The notes: a model not told the origin generated them from the sequence alone. Shown: positions 9,506 through 20,335, numbered from the stretch's first letter. The stretch: 64,000 nt of DNA from an uncultured Rhizobiaceae group bacterium (GCA_947501445.1 CANMVS010000006.1:62001-126000); one strand, 5' to 3'. Numbers and translations are program-made.

Positions 9506-9988
9506 TCAGCTATTGTCATCACGGGAACTTAAAACTTTCTCGAGGTCGGCTTGTTCGCGCTCTGAAAGAAGTGCCGTCGTATTGGCAAATCTTCGCCTGC
9601 GCGCACCCAGCAACAGATAAGTCAGCCCGATGATGAGAAAAAGAGCAGGCATCGACCACAACAGAACGGTCTGCATGGAAAGGCGCGGCTTCAACAAAAC
9701 GAATTCGCCATAACGCGACACAATATAGCCGACGACCTGGCTATCGGAATCACCAGCGACCAGGCGCTGGCGTACAAGCACCCGCAGGTCCTTTGCCAAT
9801 TCCGCATCGGAATCGTCGATAGACTGATTCTGACAAACAAGACAGCGCAGTCCCGAAGAGATATCGCGTGCCCGTTCTTCAAGAACCGGGTCGTTCAATA
9901 TCTCATCCGGTGTCACAGCCTGTGCGGGCTGAATGAAAGACAACGCCACCACGCAGATGGCAAACAATGATTGTCTGAGCACACTCAC
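9506..9988 (-). CDS. ccmH: Cytochrome c maturation protein CcmH (CycL)
   Basis: A 160-residue membrane-anchored thiol oxidoreductase that acts on apocytochrome c CXXCH cysteines before haem ligation. It has a signal peptide (about 1-24), the LRCLVCQNQSI motif with redox cysteines C49 and C52, and a transmembrane helix at about 107-127. Its start overlaps the ccmF stop by 4 bp, so it is translationally coupled as the last gene of ccmI-ccmE-ccmF-ccmH. The motif CLVCQNQ is diagnostic. Confidence 0.96.
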   Translation of the reverse strand: MSVLRQSLFAICVVALSFIQPAQAVTPDEILNDPVLEERARDISSGLRCLVCQNQSIDDSDAELAKDLRVLVRQRLVAGDSDSQVVGYIVSRYGEFVLLKPRLSMQTVLLWSMPALFLIIGLTYLLLGARRRRFANTTALLSEREQADLEKVLSSRDDNS

Positions 9989-11970
9989 GTCGTTGGCTCG
10001 GCAATCGCGGCACCCGCCTTGCGCCGTGCAGGCGCCCCGATGCGCAATCGGCGGTCAAAAAGTGAAACAACGCCGCCAACTGACATGATGATCGCCCCGA
10101 ACCAGATAAATGTGACCCATGGCTTCCACCAGACACGCACAACCGTGCCGCCACCAGGCGTTTCATCCCCCAGCGCAACATAGAGCTGGTTTGGGCCGGT
10201 TGTCATAATTCCAGCCTCCGTCGTTGGCATGCGCCTTGCTGTATAAACACGCTTGGCGGAAACTATTTCAGCAATGTTTTCCCCATCACGCGACACCGAA
10301 AACGCCCCTTGCAATTCGCTGTAATTGGGTCCGGAATTTGGTTTCAACCCTTTGAACTCTAGCGTGAACGGGCCCGATTGAATTTTTCCACCCGGCGCCA
10401 CATTGGCAACCAGCTCGGTGGAAAAAGCGGTAACTGCAACAATGCCGACAACCGAAATACCAAGTCCGAAATGGGCCAGTGCGCCACCAAATGCCGACCT
10501 GGGAAGCCCGATCAACCGCCGCCACATGACCGACGGACTGGCATTGCCTATACCCGCACGCAACGCAATGTCAGTCAGGCTACCCATGATGAGCCATACA
10601 CCAATGCCAATGCCGATGCCCGCAAGAACCGGGGCCCCTGTGGCAAAATAGGTCACAGCCAGAGCGACAAGCAATGACACCCCGGCAGCCAGATAAAGCC
10701 TTTGGGTAACCGCCCATATATCACCGCGCTTCCAGGCCAGAAGCGGGCCGAAAGGAACCGCCAGCAACAGGGGGATCATTACCGGGCCGAACGTCAGATT
10801 GAAAAATGGCGGACCAACGGAAATCTTTGCACCGGTAACAGCTTCAAGCACCAGCGGATATAGCGTGCCGATCAGGACCGTCGCCATTGCGGTTGTCAGA
10901 AACAGATTATTAAGGACCAAAGCGCCCTCTTTGGAGACCGGTGCAAACAAGCCGCCTGGCGACAGGGTCTGTGCACGCAGCGCAAACAATGTAAATGCAC
11001 CACCGATGAATACGATCAGAATGCATAGAATGAAAATGCCGCGCAGCGGATCAGTTGCGAAGGCATGCACCGATGTCAGAACGCCTGAGCGCACCAGAAA
11101 TGTGCCCAGCAATGACAGGGAAAATGTCATTATAGCCAGCAGGATTGTCCAAATTTTCAGTGCTTCGCGTTTTTCCATTACCAATGCGGAATGCAGCAGT
11201 GCCGTACCCGCAAGCCAGGGCATAAAGGATGCGTTTTCCACCGGATCCCAAAACCACCAGCCGCCCCAGCCCAACTCGTAGTAGGCCCAGTAGGACCCCA
11301 TCGCTATTCCAGCGGTCAGGGTTGTCCATGCGGCCAGTGTCCACGGGCGCACCCAGCGTGCCCAGGCCGCATCAATGCGCCCGTCAATCAGGGCGGCAAC
11401 TGCGAAGGAAAAACAAATCGAGAAACCAACATAGCCAAGGTACAGAAGTGGCGGATGGATCGCCAGACCGATATCCTGCAGGATCGGGTTGAGATCACGC
11501 CCTTCCAGTGGCGCCGGGTTCAGTCGGTTGAAGGGGTTTGAGGTGAGCAATACGAAGAACAGAAAAGCGGATGTGATCCAGGCCTGCACCGCCAGGACAT
11601 TGGCTTTCAAAGAGGCCGGGAGATTGCTGCCAAACATAGCCACCAGCGCGCTGAAGAACACCAGAATAAGGATCCACAACAGCATCGAGCCTTCGTGATT
11701 ACCCCAAACACCGGAGAATTTGTAGATGAGTGGTTTGAGTGAATGGGAATTTTCCCAGACATTTTGAACCGAAAAATCAGAGGTTACATATGAAACGGTC
11801 AAGGCGATGAATGCCAGGAGGATAAGCAAAAAGGATGTAATCGCGGCGGGGGCGGCAACAGCCATGAGTCCATTGTCACGTATCCTTGCACCGGCCAATG
11901 GCAGGACAGACTGAATCAACGACGTTGCCAGCGCCATGATGAGTGCATAATGACCCAGTTCAACAATCAT
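9985..11970 (-). CDS. ccmF: Haem lyase subunit CcmF (CycK)
   Basis: Polytopic inner-membrane protein of 661 residues that transfers haem from holo-CcmE to apocytochrome c together with CcmH/CcmI. The tryptophan-rich haem-handling motif is present ([19 protein letters not shown]), and conserved membrane histidines are seen around it ([22 protein letters not shown]). Start and stop overlap ccmE and ccmH by 4 bp each. Length and order match rhizobial cycK. Confidence 0.97.
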   Translation of the reverse strand: MIVELGHYALIMALATSLIQSVLPLAGARIRDNGLMAVAAPAAITSFLLILLAFIALTVSYVTSDFSVQNVWENSHSLKPLIYKFSGVWGNHEGSMLLWILILVFFSALVAMFGSNLPASLKANVLAVQAWITSAFLFFVLLTSNPFNRLNPAPLEGRDLNPILQDIGLAIHPPLLYLGYVGFSICFSFAVAALIDGRIDAAWARWVRPWTLAAWTTLTAGIAMGSYWAYYELGWGGWWFWDPVENASFMPWLAGTALLHSALVMEKREALKIWTILLAIMTFSLSLLGTFLVRSGVLTSVHAFATDPLRGIFILCILIVFIGGAFTLFALRAQTLSPGGLFAPVSKEGALVLNNLFLTTAMATVLIGTLYPLVLEAVTGAKISVGPPFFNLTFGPVMIPLLLAVPFGPLLAWKRGDIWAVTQRLYLAAGVSLLVALAVTYFATGAPVLAGIGIGIGVWLIMGSLTDIALRAGIGNASPSVMWRRLIGLPRSAFGGALAHFGLGISVVGIVAVTAFSTELVANVAPGGKIQSGPFTLEFKGLKPNSGPNYSELQGAFSVSRDGENIAEIVSAKRVYTARRMPTTEAGIMTTGPNQLYVALGDETPGGGTVVRVWWKPWVTFIWFGAIIMSVGGVVSLFDRRLRIGAPARRKAGAAIAEPTT

Positions 11971-12416
11971 TGTGTTGCCTCGCTCCCCTGCCAGACACCT
12001 TTTTCTTTCAAAGTGTCTGCAACTTCCTTGGGCATATAGTTCTCATCATGTTTGGCCAGAACTGTATCGGCAACAAAGACCGTATTGCCCGGCACAAAGG
12101 AACCTTCCACGATGACACCCTGCCCCTCACGAAAAAGATCGGGCAGAATGCCTGCATAGGCAATCGCCACAGTGTGATCGGTATCCGTTACTGCAAATTC
12201 GACCTGGGTACCCTGTCCGCGTGACACGGAGTTTTCCGCGACAAGACCACCAAGACGTATCCGGGTACCCGGGACAACCTGTTTTTCAACGACATCGCTT
12301 GGAGAATGAAAATAGACGATCTGATCCTGCAGCGCGAAGAGGACAAGAAGAACCGCTACGCCAATAACGCTCATTCCACCGCCGATTATTGTCAGTCTTT
12401 TTTGCTTGCGCGTCAT
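11967..12416 (-). CDS. ccmE: Haem chaperone CcmE (CycJ)
   Basis: Small periplasmic haem chaperone (149 residues) anchored by one N-terminal helix (about 9-29) with an OB-fold domain. The covalent haem-binding histidine is H123 in the conserved [10 protein letters not shown] motif. It receives haem from the CcmABCD system, which is not in this window, and hands it to CcmF. It overlaps ccmI and ccmF by 4 bp. Confidence 0.97.
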   Translation of the reverse strand: MTRKQKRLTIIGGGMSVIGVAVLLVLFALQDQIVYFHSPSDVVEKQVVPGTRIRLGGLVAENSVSRGQGTQVEFAVTDTDHTVAIAYAGILPDLFREGQGVIVEGSFVPGNTVFVADTVLAKHDENYMPKEVADTLKEKGVWQGSEATQ

Positions 12417-13573
12417 TGTTCCAATTCCTTGGGCTCTAGACCAAATTGGGTCGCGGCATCCATTAAAGCCTGTCTTGCCTCATTCGCGCCATCAAACTTT
12501 TCGAGAGCGCGCGCGAGCGCGTCACTCGCTTCCTGCGGCTTACCCAATATCATGTATGATCGTACAAGGCGCAGCCAACCGGGAAGATTGTCCGGATCCG
12601 CACGCAGTTTTGCATCCAATCCGGCGACCATGCCGCTGATCATCTCCATACGCTCTTCACCGGACATCTCGGCGGCAGCTTCAACCGCTGCAGCATCGGG
12701 GCCTGCCATGGCTGACTGATCCGCCATGTCTTCACCGCCGCCCAAACGCACCAGATGTTCACGAACCAAAGGCATCCACGGCGCATCCGCTGGTGAGTTG
12801 GAAGCCAGTTCGGCAAATCCCGAACGCGCGTCATCAGTCCGGCCTTCCTGCGCCAGACCCAGGGCAAGAAAATAGGCGGAAAGCGGGTTATCCGGTTCAA
12901 GCGATTGTGCCGCGACAAATGTTTCCTGGACCTCAGCGGTGACGATGCCGCCACTTTGTGCAAATAGTGCCTGTCCCAACCCGGTATGGCGCGCAACAGA
13001 GGGTCCCAGCAGGCGCAGCGCATTGCGATAGGCCGTTTCAGATTCCTGCATGCGATTAAGGCCCAGATAGATTGGAGCCAGAACGTCCCAGCCGCGACCA
13101 TCCTGCGGGTTGGTGGCCAGATGTTTTTCGGCTTGCGCAACCAGCACTCTTATGTCGCCACCACCATTTGTCGGCGCGGCTGGCACAACGCGTGCCGCCA
13201 GCGGTTGGGATGGCATACCGGGGTTGCCAATTGTCAGATATCCAACAACCGCAACCAGTGGCAATATCAAAATGACCACCCACTGCCCAATTCGCCCCAG
13301 ACCACCGGACGAATAGACCGAGCGATTTTCCCCACGTGAAGCCTTCAGCAGACGGCGCGCAACCTCAGCGCGGGCATATTCCGCCTGATCAGCTGAAAGG
13401 CTGCCACCGGCAACATCACGCTCAATCTCGCGCAGCTGGTCGTGATAGACCTCCACGTCATAGGCATCCGTATCGTCTACTTGTGTGGTTGTCTGTCTGT
13501 GCCGCGCCAACGGGATGAGCAGGCTTATTGTTACGGCCACAGTCATGACAGCAGCCAGGACCCAAAACATCAT
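12413..13573 (-). CDS. ccmI: Cytochrome c maturation protein CcmI (CycH)
   Basis: 386 residues: two N-terminal membrane helices (about 3-20 and 93-113) flanking a cytoplasmic coiled segment with the typical [15 protein letters not shown] sequence, then a periplasmic TPR domain (for example [21 protein letters not shown]) that holds apocytochrome c for haem attachment. First gene of the ccmIEFH operon, in the cycHJKL order of rhizobia. The promoter must lie in the 93 bp before it or further upstream at the lipoprotein gene. Confidence 0.94.
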   Translation of the reverse strand: MMFWVLAAVMTVAVTISLLIPLARHRQTTTQVDDTDAYDVEVYHDQLREIERDVAGGSLSADQAEYARAEVARRLLKASRGENRSVYSSGGLGRIGQWVVILILPLVAVVGYLTIGNPGMPSQPLAARVVPAAPTNGGGDIRVLVAQAEKHLATNPQDGRGWDVLAPIYLGLNRMQESETAYRNALRLLGPSVARHTGLGQALFAQSGGIVTAEVQETFVAAQSLEPDNPLSAYFLALGLAQEGRTDDARSGFAELASNSPADAPWMPLVREHLVRLGGGEDMADQSAMAGPDAAAVEAAAEMSGEERMEMISGMVAGLDAKLRADPDNLPGWLRLVRSYMILGKPQEASDALARALEKFDGANEARQALMDAATQFGLEPKELEQ

Positions 13574-13666
13574 GATTTTCTAACTACTGACCTTTGCATT
13601 TCTGCCAGGGCCAGCAACCATTGCCGCCCTTTTCAAACTACAATGTGTCTATGTTAAATGTCAGAA

Positions 13667-14089
13667 CTAGACAAGCGGCGTCCAATCACCGTTATCGCCG
13701 CGACAGGCAGTGCCTCGGGTTGTTTTTGTCTCGCCATTCACATCCACTTTGTGGATATATTGTCTGCAATTCTGGGACCCCACCTCATAGGGTTGTGCTG
13801 CATAGACTTCACCGGAAACCCCGTTTCCGCTGCCTTTCCATGCGACGATCTGTCCGCTCGGTGCGACTTCAAGCGCACGGTACTCAGCCTCAAGAGCCTT
13901 GTTTCGGTCTGCCTGACTGAGCGATGCCGAAACAGCCGGATCAATGATGCCGCCATTGAGGGCATCAATAACGGTTCCGTTTGCGCTATTTTGCGGAACG
14001 AAGGAATTCAAAATATTGGTCTGCGTGTTATTACCCGCGCACCCGGACAAAACCAGCAGGCTCACGGCCAAAATAGCACCGGTTTTCAT
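13667..14089 (-). CDS. Surface-antigen-like lipoprotein (RT0821/Lpp0805 type)
   Basis: A short secreted protein with a lipoprotein signal (lipobox LSGC followed by AGN). The C-terminal 60 residues, with WKGSGNGVSGEVYAAQPY and CRQYIHKVDVNG, resemble the C-terminal domain of rickettsial-type 17-kDa surface antigens. The ATG at 14089 is preferred: GGGCGAG lies just upstream; a GTG four codons earlier is possible. It lies 93 bp upstream of ccmI on the same strand. Exact function unknown. Confidence 0.75.
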   Translation of the reverse strand: MKTGAILAVSLLVLSGCAGNNTQTNILNSFVPQNSANGTVIDALNGGIIDPAVSASLSQADRNKALEAEYRALEVAPSGQIVAWKGSGNGVSGEVYAAQPYEVGSQNCRQYIHKVDVNGETKTTRGTACRGDNGDWTPLV

Positions 14090-14263
14090 AATCTCGCCCA
14101 CTCCATCAATTCTACGTTACACAAATGATTTCGTCGTATTGTCCCAACCGAACGCAAATTACGCTTACGTCGAATCTACAAAATCACAATTCTACAACCC
14201 ATCAGGGTAAGGATAAGACATTAATGTGGCAGCTGTTTGATCCTCATCATGAGGCTCAAATGA

Positions 14264-15679
14264 TTAACGAACTGCAACCGGCAGAATAACCTTTGCACAA
14301 AGACCACCAAGTGTGCTGCGTTCCAATACGACAGAGCCCTGATATTCTTCGGCGATCTCCTTGATTATTGACAGACCAAGCCCGGTACCCGGTTTGCTTT
14401 CATCCATCCTGCGACCCCGCTTGAGCGCCTCGGCCAATTGATCATCCGGCATGCCCGGACCATTGTCTTCGACGCAAATGGACAACATCGGCTTTATCCC
14501 GGCATCTGCGGATCCATCGTTGGGCTTGTCAATGGTTATGGGAGCCACGACGACCCTGACTTTATCGCTGGTCCACTTGCTGGCATTTTCCAGCATGTTG
14601 CCGAGAATCTCCTCAACATCATGCTGTTCCATGGCAAGTTCCGGCGGATCAGGAGGCAGCACCAGTTCAAACCCGGTTTCAGGTTGCAATCGTTCCATGA
14701 CACGAAGCAGCCTTTGCAAGGTTTTTTGGGTGTCCGTGCGCACCAGAACCGAATTTTGCTGGGCGGCAATACGCGCCCGATCGAGATAGTGCTGGACCTG
14801 ATTTTGCATGGCGGTGGCCTGTTCATTGACCAGACGAGCCTGTTCGGGATCCATAGCGCGCGCTTCATTCAGCAATACGGCAATAGGTGTTTTCAAGGAG
14901 TGTGCAAGATTGCCAACCTGCATACGGGCGCGTTCAATGATGCGTCGGTTATTGTCAATCAGGGCATTCACCTCATCTGTCAAAGGCGCAATTTCTCGTG
15001 GGAAACCACCGGAAAGAGATTCGGTTTTACCGGCCCTGATCTCCTCCAATGAGCGACGAATGCGATCAAGCGGTCGCAGCCCAAACAAAATGGCAATGGC
15101 ATTAACCAGCAGGCTGCCCAAACCGAACAGAGACAGAAACAGGATGAGCTGGCGCGAGAATATCGAGACATCAGCATCGACATCGCCCTGATTTCCGGTA
15201 ACCCGGAAACGGGCAACCTCACCATTGTCACCAAGGAGCACTTCAGTTTCGGCGACTACAACGTCGCGGCCACTGCTGTCTGTCGATTGATAAATTCGCT
15301 CATAGCGGTTGTTGAAGGGTGCCTTCGCCACGCTCACGACTGCGACCTGCTGTTGCCCAAGCGAAACAGAGGCCAACTTGTCCGGTGGTCCATTGTCGAC
15401 AACATCGACAATCCAGTACCAGCCCGAACCGGGTTGTGAAAACCGCAGATCACCCAATTGTGGTGTACCGCTGAGCTGACCATTGCTTTTCAGTGAAATG
15501 GAATTGATGACATTGTAGAGTTGGGCGCGCAGCAATTCCTGAAAACCGCGTTCCGCACCATTTCTGTACAACGTCAGGATCAGAACACCGGTGACGAACA
15601 GGGCGATGACCGCCCAAAGGGTTGCAATCGTCAATACGCGGGTGGCGAGGGAGCGCGGCTGCCTGACGCTAACTGCCAT
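14264..15679 (-). CDS. feuQ: Sensor histidine kinase FeuQ
   Basis: Membrane kinase with helices at about 14-36 and 177-200, a periplasmic sensor of about 140 residues, HAMP, and the dimerisation histidine H260 in GNLAHSLKTPIAVL, then HATPase motifs (NMLENASKWT, DNGPGMP, GTGLGLSII). The ATG at 15679 overlaps the feuP stop by 11 bp and gives the FeuQ-like N-terminus MAVSVRQPRS; a start 15 codons earlier is less likely. In Sinorhizobium FeuPQ is required for osmoadaptation and ndvA (cyclic glucan export) expression and is restrained by periplasmic FeuN. All three genes are present here in order. Confidence 0.88.
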   Translation of the reverse strand: MAVSVRQPRSLATRVLTIATLWAVIALFVTGVLILTLYRNGAERGFQELLRAQLYNVINSISLKSNGQLSGTPQLGDLRFSQPGSGWYWIVDVVDNGPPDKLASVSLGQQQVAVVSVAKAPFNNRYERIYQSTDSSGRDVVVAETEVLLGDNGEVARFRVTGNQGDVDADVSIFSRQLILFLSLFGLGSLLVNAIAILFGLRPLDRIRRSLEEIRAGKTESLSGGFPREIAPLTDEVNALIDNNRRIIERARMQVGNLAHSLKTPIAVLLNEARAMDPEQARLVNEQATAMQNQVQHYLDRARIAAQQNSVLVRTDTQKTLQRLLRVMERLQPETGFELVLPPDPPELAMEQHDVEEILGNMLENASKWTSDKVRVVVAPITIDKPNDGSADAGIKPMLSICVEDNGPGMPDDQLAEALKRGRRMDESKPGTGLGLSIIKEIAEEYQGSVVLERSTLGGLCAKVILPVAVR

Positions 15680-16340
15680 CGCCTGGCGCCTGAATTCGAT
15701 ATCCAAGTCCGCGAATGGTCTCAATCATGTCCACGCCGAGCTTTCTGCGCAGGCGGCCAACGAAAACCTCAATGGTGTTGGAATCGCGATCAAAATCCTG
15801 ATCATACATGTGCTCGACCAACTCTGTGCGCGAAACGACCTTGTCCATATGGTGCAACAGATACGAAAGGAGCCGGAATTCATGGGAGGTCAATTTGAGC
15901 GCAACACCGTTTACGGTTGCCTTTGCACCGCGTGTATCGAGCCGCAAAGGGCCGCAGGAAATTTCCGATGAGGCATGTCCGGCCGCCCGACGGATCAGCG
16001 CCCGGACACGGGCAAGCACCTCTTCAACATGAAAGGGTTTGGCGACATAATCATCAGCGCCCGCATCTATTCCGGCAACCTTGTCGCTCCAACGATCCCG
16101 TGCCGTCAAAATGAGGACGGGCATGACCCGATCAGCGCTGCGCCATTCCTCAAGGACACTGATGCCATCCTTCTGCGGCAGGCCGATATCAAGAATGACC
16201 GCGTCGTAGGGTTCCGTATCGCCCAAAAAATGGCCCTCGTCACCATCAAACGCCCGGTCAACCACGTAGCCGGCTTCTTCAAGTGCCTCAGACAATTGTC
16301 TGTTCAGGTCCTTATCATCTTCAACAACAAGTATTCGCAT
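15669..16340 (-). CDS. feuP: Response regulator FeuP
   Basis: OmpR/PhoP-type regulator of 223 residues: acidic pocket in VVEDD, phospho-acceptor D51 (VILDIGLP), conserved lysine in YVAKPFH, and a winged-helix C-terminus (LTSHEFRLLSYL, DSNTIEVFVGRLRRK, TIRGLGYRI). These segments match rhizobial FeuP closely from memory. The ATG at 16340 gives the standard MRILVVEDD start with GAG upstream; upstream in-frame codons are not needed. Forms an operon with feuN upstream and feuQ downstream. Confidence 0.9.
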   Translation of the reverse strand: MRILVVEDDKDLNRQLSEALEEAGYVVDRAFDGDEGHFLGDTEPYDAVILDIGLPQKDGISVLEEWRSADRVMPVLILTARDRWSDKVAGIDAGADDYVAKPFHVEEVLARVRALIRRAAGHASSEISCGPLRLDTRGAKATVNGVALKLTSHEFRLLSYLLHHMDKVVSRTELVEHMYDQDFDRDSNTIEVFVGRLRRKLGVDMIETIRGLGYRIQAPGDGS

Positions 16341-16382
16341 TGTCTCGTGCCCCATCGACTGCTGAATCAATTATTACCGGGT

Positions 16383-16640
16383 TCAGGGCCGGGCGTTGAC
16401 TGTCATCTTGCGTCGCCGCTTGCCGCTGGAGTCATTGGCCAGCACCGTGATCTTGCATACTTGTTGCCCACCGCTGCCGGCAACGGAAACAGACAAAAGC
16501 TCGCCATTCGTTTGCGCCAGGACCCGTTTTACAGCGGCAGAACAGTCAGCTTTTGCCTGTGCCTGTGCAGAACCGGTTACCGCGAAGGCAAATGGCAGTG
16601 CCAGCATCATGATCGCCATTCTTCTACTTAATCTGATCAT
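16383..16640 (-). CDS. feuN: Small periplasmic FeuN-like modulator
   Basis: An 85-residue protein with a clear signal peptide (MIRLSRR, hydrophobic core, cleavage near AQA at 26-28) and a mature part of about 57 residues containing C33 and C62, possibly a disulfide, and an R/K-rich tail (SGKRRRKM). It begins 42 bp upstream of feuP. FeuN in Sinorhizobium is a periplasmic protein of about this size, encoded just upstream of feuP, that holds FeuQ in check. Assignment rests on size, export signal and position. GAGG lies 7 nt before the ATG. Confidence 0.78.
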   Translation of the reverse strand: MIRLSRRMAIMMLALPFAFAVTGSAQAQAKADCSAAVKRVLAQTNGELLSVSVAGSGGQQVCKITVLANDSSGKRRRKMTVNARP

Positions 16641-16841
16641 TCCAAACCTCTACCCGGCCCCAACAGGGCCATCCTACAGCGACTGATCACAGGTTCAACA
16701 TATAGGCTGCCTGCCTTGTCTGCACAACGCAAACAGTCAATCGACAATCATCGTTGCTTCTGTCTACAGGAGCAAGGCTGAACTAAAAATGAACAGACTT
16801 CAAAGACGATCCGATCAATACCACACCGCAGCGAAGATAAA

Positions 16842-17300
16842 CTATCCATCAACGGTCTCAAATGGCCAGTCAACGAGGTGTTTTTCGAAATCTTCCGGCT
16901 CCAGCCCGGCTTCCGGAACGGTTCGGCCACGCACGGAAACACCCGCCTGATGCACAGTCTGCAAATCACCCGATACCAGAGGATGCCACCAGTACAGGTC
17001 CTTTCCTTCCGCAACCAGTCGATAGCCACAGGTTGGAGGCAACCATGTCAGTGCGCGTACGGTTTGCGGTGTCAGTCCGATGCACTCGGGAACTTCTGCC
17101 TGCCGATTTTGGTAATCGCTGCATCGGCAGCTATCTGCGTCCAACAGCTTGCAGGCAACATTTGTCCAGGCAATCTCGCCCGTATCCCAGTCCTCCAACT
17201 TGTTCAGACAGCACCGTCCGCAACCGTCGCAAAGAGACTCCCACTGCTCGCTGTTCATGTCTTCCAGCGCAACGGTTTTCCAGAACGATTTGGCGGTCAT
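16842..17300 (-). CDS. YcgN family cysteine-cluster protein (UPF0260)
   Basis: A 152-residue cytoplasmic protein with the cysteine pattern of the Fe/Zn-binding YkgJ/YcgN family: CDGCGRCC near the N-terminus, then C (NVACKLL), CRCSDY, PECIGL and PPTCGYR. The metal and role are unknown. The ATG at 17300 is chosen because GGAG lies 5 nt upstream; an earlier GTG has no such site. Divergent from the PBP1A gene across 180 bp. Confidence 0.88.
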   Translation of the reverse strand: MTAKSFWKTVALEDMNSEQWESLCDGCGRCCLNKLEDWDTGEIAWTNVACKLLDADSCRCSDYQNRQAEVPECIGLTPQTVRALTWLPPTCGYRLVAEGKDLYWWHPLVSGDLQTVHQAGVSVRGRTVPEAGLEPEDFEKHLVDWPFETVDG

Positions 17301-17480
17301 ATAGTCTCCGACACCTGATTGTTTTGACACGTGGGTGTTAACTCACTTTTTAGTGCAGCCCTTGTCCTTTGGACCAAAATCGGCAAAACATTATTGGAGA
17401 TAAGGTCTAAACCGGGGCAGAAACCTGCCCTGGCGTTTTGGACCCGGGGAACTTGGTAGTCAATAGACTGGGAATATCGC

Positions 17481-19652
17481 GTGCAAGACCCGTTTAGTCA
17501 GGAGAACAGACCGCGTAGACGGCGCAAGCTGCTGCTGCGAATTGATTCCTGGATTGATTCAACAATGTGGTCGGCAAGTTCTGGTCTCGGAGAGCGGTGG
17601 GAAGAGGCCAATATATTCTTCCGGCGGTTCAGGGTTCGCGGTTTCAAAAAAGCGGTCTTTGAGATTCTGGGTGAAACCATGACGCTGGGAACAGCCGGTG
17701 CGGTATTGCTGCTGGCACTCGCTATTCCGGCTTTTGACGAGACCTACGGCGACTGGAAAGAGCAGGATGATTTTGCGGTAACCTTTCTGGATCGCTATGG
17801 CAATGAGGTCGGCCACCGCGGCATCATTCACGAGGACGCTGTGCCCATGGATGAACTCCCCGATCACATGATCAAATCGGTTCTGGCAACTGAAGACCGC
17901 CGCTTCTTTGATCATTTTGGTATTGATCTGTTCGGCCTGACCCGTGCCATGACTGAAAATGTGCGGGCCAATTCCGTGGTTCAGGGTGGCTCAACGATTA
18001 CACAGCAATTGGCCAAAAACCTCTTTTTGACGAATGAGCGCACAATTGAGCGCAAGATAAAAGAGGCCTTTTTGGCTCTGTGGCTGGAAGCCAATCTGTC
18101 AAAAAACGAAATTCTGCGCCTTTATCTTGATCGGGCCTATATGGGTGGCGGAACATTTGGTATCGCTGCTGCATCTCAATTTTACTTTGGCAAGGATGTG
18201 ACCGATGTGACTTTGGCGGAATCAGCCATGCTGGCTGGCCTGTTCAAGGCACCGGCGCGTTATGCACCCCACATCAATCTGCCTGCAGCACGGGCCAGAG
18301 CCAGCGAAGTTCTGACTAATCTTGTTCAGGGTCAATTGATGACCGAAGGTCAGGTCATTGGTGCAAGGCGCAATCCAGCCAATGTTGTTGACCGCGGTGA
18401 TATCGAAACGCCAGACTACTTTCTGGATTGGGCTTTCGAGCAGGTCAAAGAAATTGCCGGTCGACAAGCCCAGCATTCCCTGATTGTTCGTACAACAATA
18501 GACACCGGTCTGCAGGCCGCTGCCGAGGAGGCACTGGAATCAGGGCTTCGGCAGTATGGCAAACGCTATAAAGTCAAGCAGGGTGCAATCGTACTGATCG
18601 AAAACGGCGGTGCTGTCCGTGCCATGGTGGGTGGCCGGGATTATGGTGACAGTCAGTTCAATCGGGCAACCAAGGCGCTCAGGCAACCCGGGTCCTCCTT
18701 CAAGCCCTATGTTTATGCAACGGCTATGGAGAACGGCTTCACACCGGAAACCATGGTGCGCGATGCACCGATAAGCTGGCGTGGATGGTCGCCGCGAAAC
18801 TACGGACGTGGCTATTCCGGCAGAATGGATATGACACGGGCTTTGGTAAAATCCGTCAATACCATACCGGTTCGGCTGGCGCGTGATCATCTGGGGACGG
18901 AATCAATTGCGGATACGGCAAAGCGCATGGGCGTGGAAACCCCTATTCGCACAGACAAGACAATGGCTCTGGGAACTTCAGAAGTGACTGCGCTCGATCA
19001 AGCCACGGCTTACGCGGTTTTTCCGGCCGGTGGCCTGTCTTCAAATCGCCACGGTATAACGCAGATTATGAATTATGCTGGCGACATTTTATACGACCAT
19101 CACCGTGATGCTCCCGAGCGCGAACGGGTACTCTCCGAACAGGCAATCGTGTCAATGAACACCATATTGACGCAAATTCCAGAGTGGGGAACCGGCCGCA
19201 GAGCAAAGCTGGAAGGCATAAAAACCGGCGGCAAAACCGGCACAACCCAGGCCTATCGCGACGGCTGGTTTGTCGGCTTTACAGGCAATTTCACGGCGGC
19301 TGTGTGGTTTGGCAATGACGACTATACCTCGTCAGCGCGCATGACGGGTGGATCCCTGCCCGCCATGACATTCAAACAACTGATGACATTTGCACATCAG
19401 GGTGTTGAACTGCGATCAATTCCCGGCCTCGAGCTGCCTGAAGAGGAACAAACTGCCGGCGACACACTTGTTGCCTCATCTGAACTTGTCGATGACACCG
19501 GTGCACCCATTATTCGGCCACGGGTGCTGTCCAAAGACGCTACGACCCTGCTTCGATCGCTGGCGCAACGCTTCTCCAGTGCACCCAGCATTCAATCCGG
19601 CAAGCTGAAATCCGCCCAGCTTGCGCCGGCAGTTGCTGACAAAAGCTATTGA
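17481..19652 (+). CDS. Penicillin-binding protein 1A, bifunctional transglycosylase/transpeptidase
   Basis: 723 residues with a cytoplasmic arginine-rich start, one membrane helix (about 68-90), a GT51 glycosyltransferase domain (catalytic Glu in ATEDRRFFDHFGID; QGGSTITQQLAKN; RKIKEAFLALWLE) and a class A transpeptidase domain with S405-x-x-K408 in PGSSFKPYVY, the SVN motif in VKSVNTIP and KTGTT in GGKTGTTQ. It polymerises and cross-links peptidoglycan in the periplasm. The start is GTG with GGGAAT upstream. A second PBP1 elsewhere in the genome is likely. No ORF oddities. Confidence 0.95.
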   Translation: MQDPFSQENRPRRRRKLLLRIDSWIDSTMWSASSGLGERWEEANIFFRRFRVRGFKKAVFEILGETMTLGTAGAVLLLALAIPAFDETYGDWKEQDDFAVTFLDRYGNEVGHRGIIHEDAVPMDELPDHMIKSVLATEDRRFFDHFGIDLFGLTRAMTENVRANSVVQGGSTITQQLAKNLFLTNERTIERKIKEAFLALWLEANLSKNEILRLYLDRAYMGGGTFGIAAASQFYFGKDVTDVTLAESAMLAGLFKAPARYAPHINLPAARARASEVLTNLVQGQLMTEGQVIGARRNPANVVDRGDIETPDYFLDWAFEQVKEIAGRQAQHSLIVRTTIDTGLQAAAEEALESGLRQYGKRYKVKQGAIVLIENGGAVRAMVGGRDYGDSQFNRATKALRQPGSSFKPYVYATAMENGFTPETMVRDAPISWRGWSPRNYGRGYSGRMDMTRALVKSVNTIPVRLARDHLGTESIADTAKRMGVETPIRTDKTMALGTSEVTALDQATAYAVFPAGGLSSNRHGITQIMNYAGDILYDHHRDAPERERVLSEQAIVSMNTILTQIPEWGTGRRAKLEGIKTGGKTGTTQAYRDGWFVGFTGNFTAAVWFGNDDYTSSARMTGGSLPAMTFKQLMTFAHQGVELRSIPGLELPEEEQTAGDTLVASSELVDDTGAPIIRPRVLSKDATTLLRSLAQRFSSAPSIQSGKLKSAQLAPAVADKSY

Positions 19653-19744
19653 ATAGATCAGCCACCCCTTTTCCCGGTTGGATAATGTGGCAGGCTGCTG
19701 CTATGTGTGGCGCAACTGTTTATAATATCCAGGGTTAAGGTCTT

Positions 19745-20335
19745 TTGTTTCGCATTCCCATCCTGATCGCAATCGCATTGCTCATTGCTTTTGGTGGCGC
19801 GACCGCCAGCGCCATCTATGCGCTCAAGGCGACGGTTGGATTTGGTTCAATTCGCCTTGGAGCGTGGACCGCCTGGCCTGACGCTCAAAAAGATTATGCT
19901 GACCCCTATGCAAAGGCGCATCGGGCACGGGCAGGCAAACTGCTTTTGGGCGATGCGGAGGGGTTGGTCTTTGTAGCAAAGGTTGACAGTCAGGGGGACA
20001 CACTTGTGACCCGCTGTGAATATACGATAACCGGAATAACACCGCCTGCCCGTTTCTGGACATTGCACACAACGCGCGATGACGATCAAATCATGGCAGT
20101 TGATGCAAATTTTCCAGCGGCTTATCACTCACATAACATATTGAAAGGCCCCGGCGGCGCCTTCACCATTTCGACCGGGCATCTGGCAAAACCCGGCAAT
20201 TGGCTGACGACACCCTTCGCAGAACAGCGATTTCAACTCGTACTCACATTATTTGACTCACCAACGGCTGGCAGCTCCAGATTAATCCAGTTGCAAATGC
20301 CTGATATCATTCGCGGGAAATGCCGCGATGGGTAA
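19745..20335 (+). CDS. DUF1214 domain protein
   Basis: 196 residues with an N-terminal membrane helix or uncleaved signal (about 4-27) and a DUF1214 domain (YTITGITPPARFWTLHTT; WLTTPFAEQRFQLVLTLFD). The start appears to be TTG with AAGG five bases upstream. It overlaps the following DUF1254 gene by 8 bp. The two domains are often found as one long protein (DUF1254-DUF1214); here they are separate coupled genes in reversed order. Biochemical role unknown; probably an envelope protein. Confidence 0.85.
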   Translation: MFRIPILIAIALLIAFGGATASAIYALKATVGFGSIRLGAWTAWPDAQKDYADPYAKAHRARAGKLLLGDAEGLVFVAKVDSQGDTLVTRCEYTITGITPPARFWTLHTTRDDDQIMAVDANFPAAYHSHNILKGPGGAFTISTGHLAKPGNWLTTPFAEQRFQLVLTLFDSPTAGSSRLIQLQMPDIIRGKCRDG

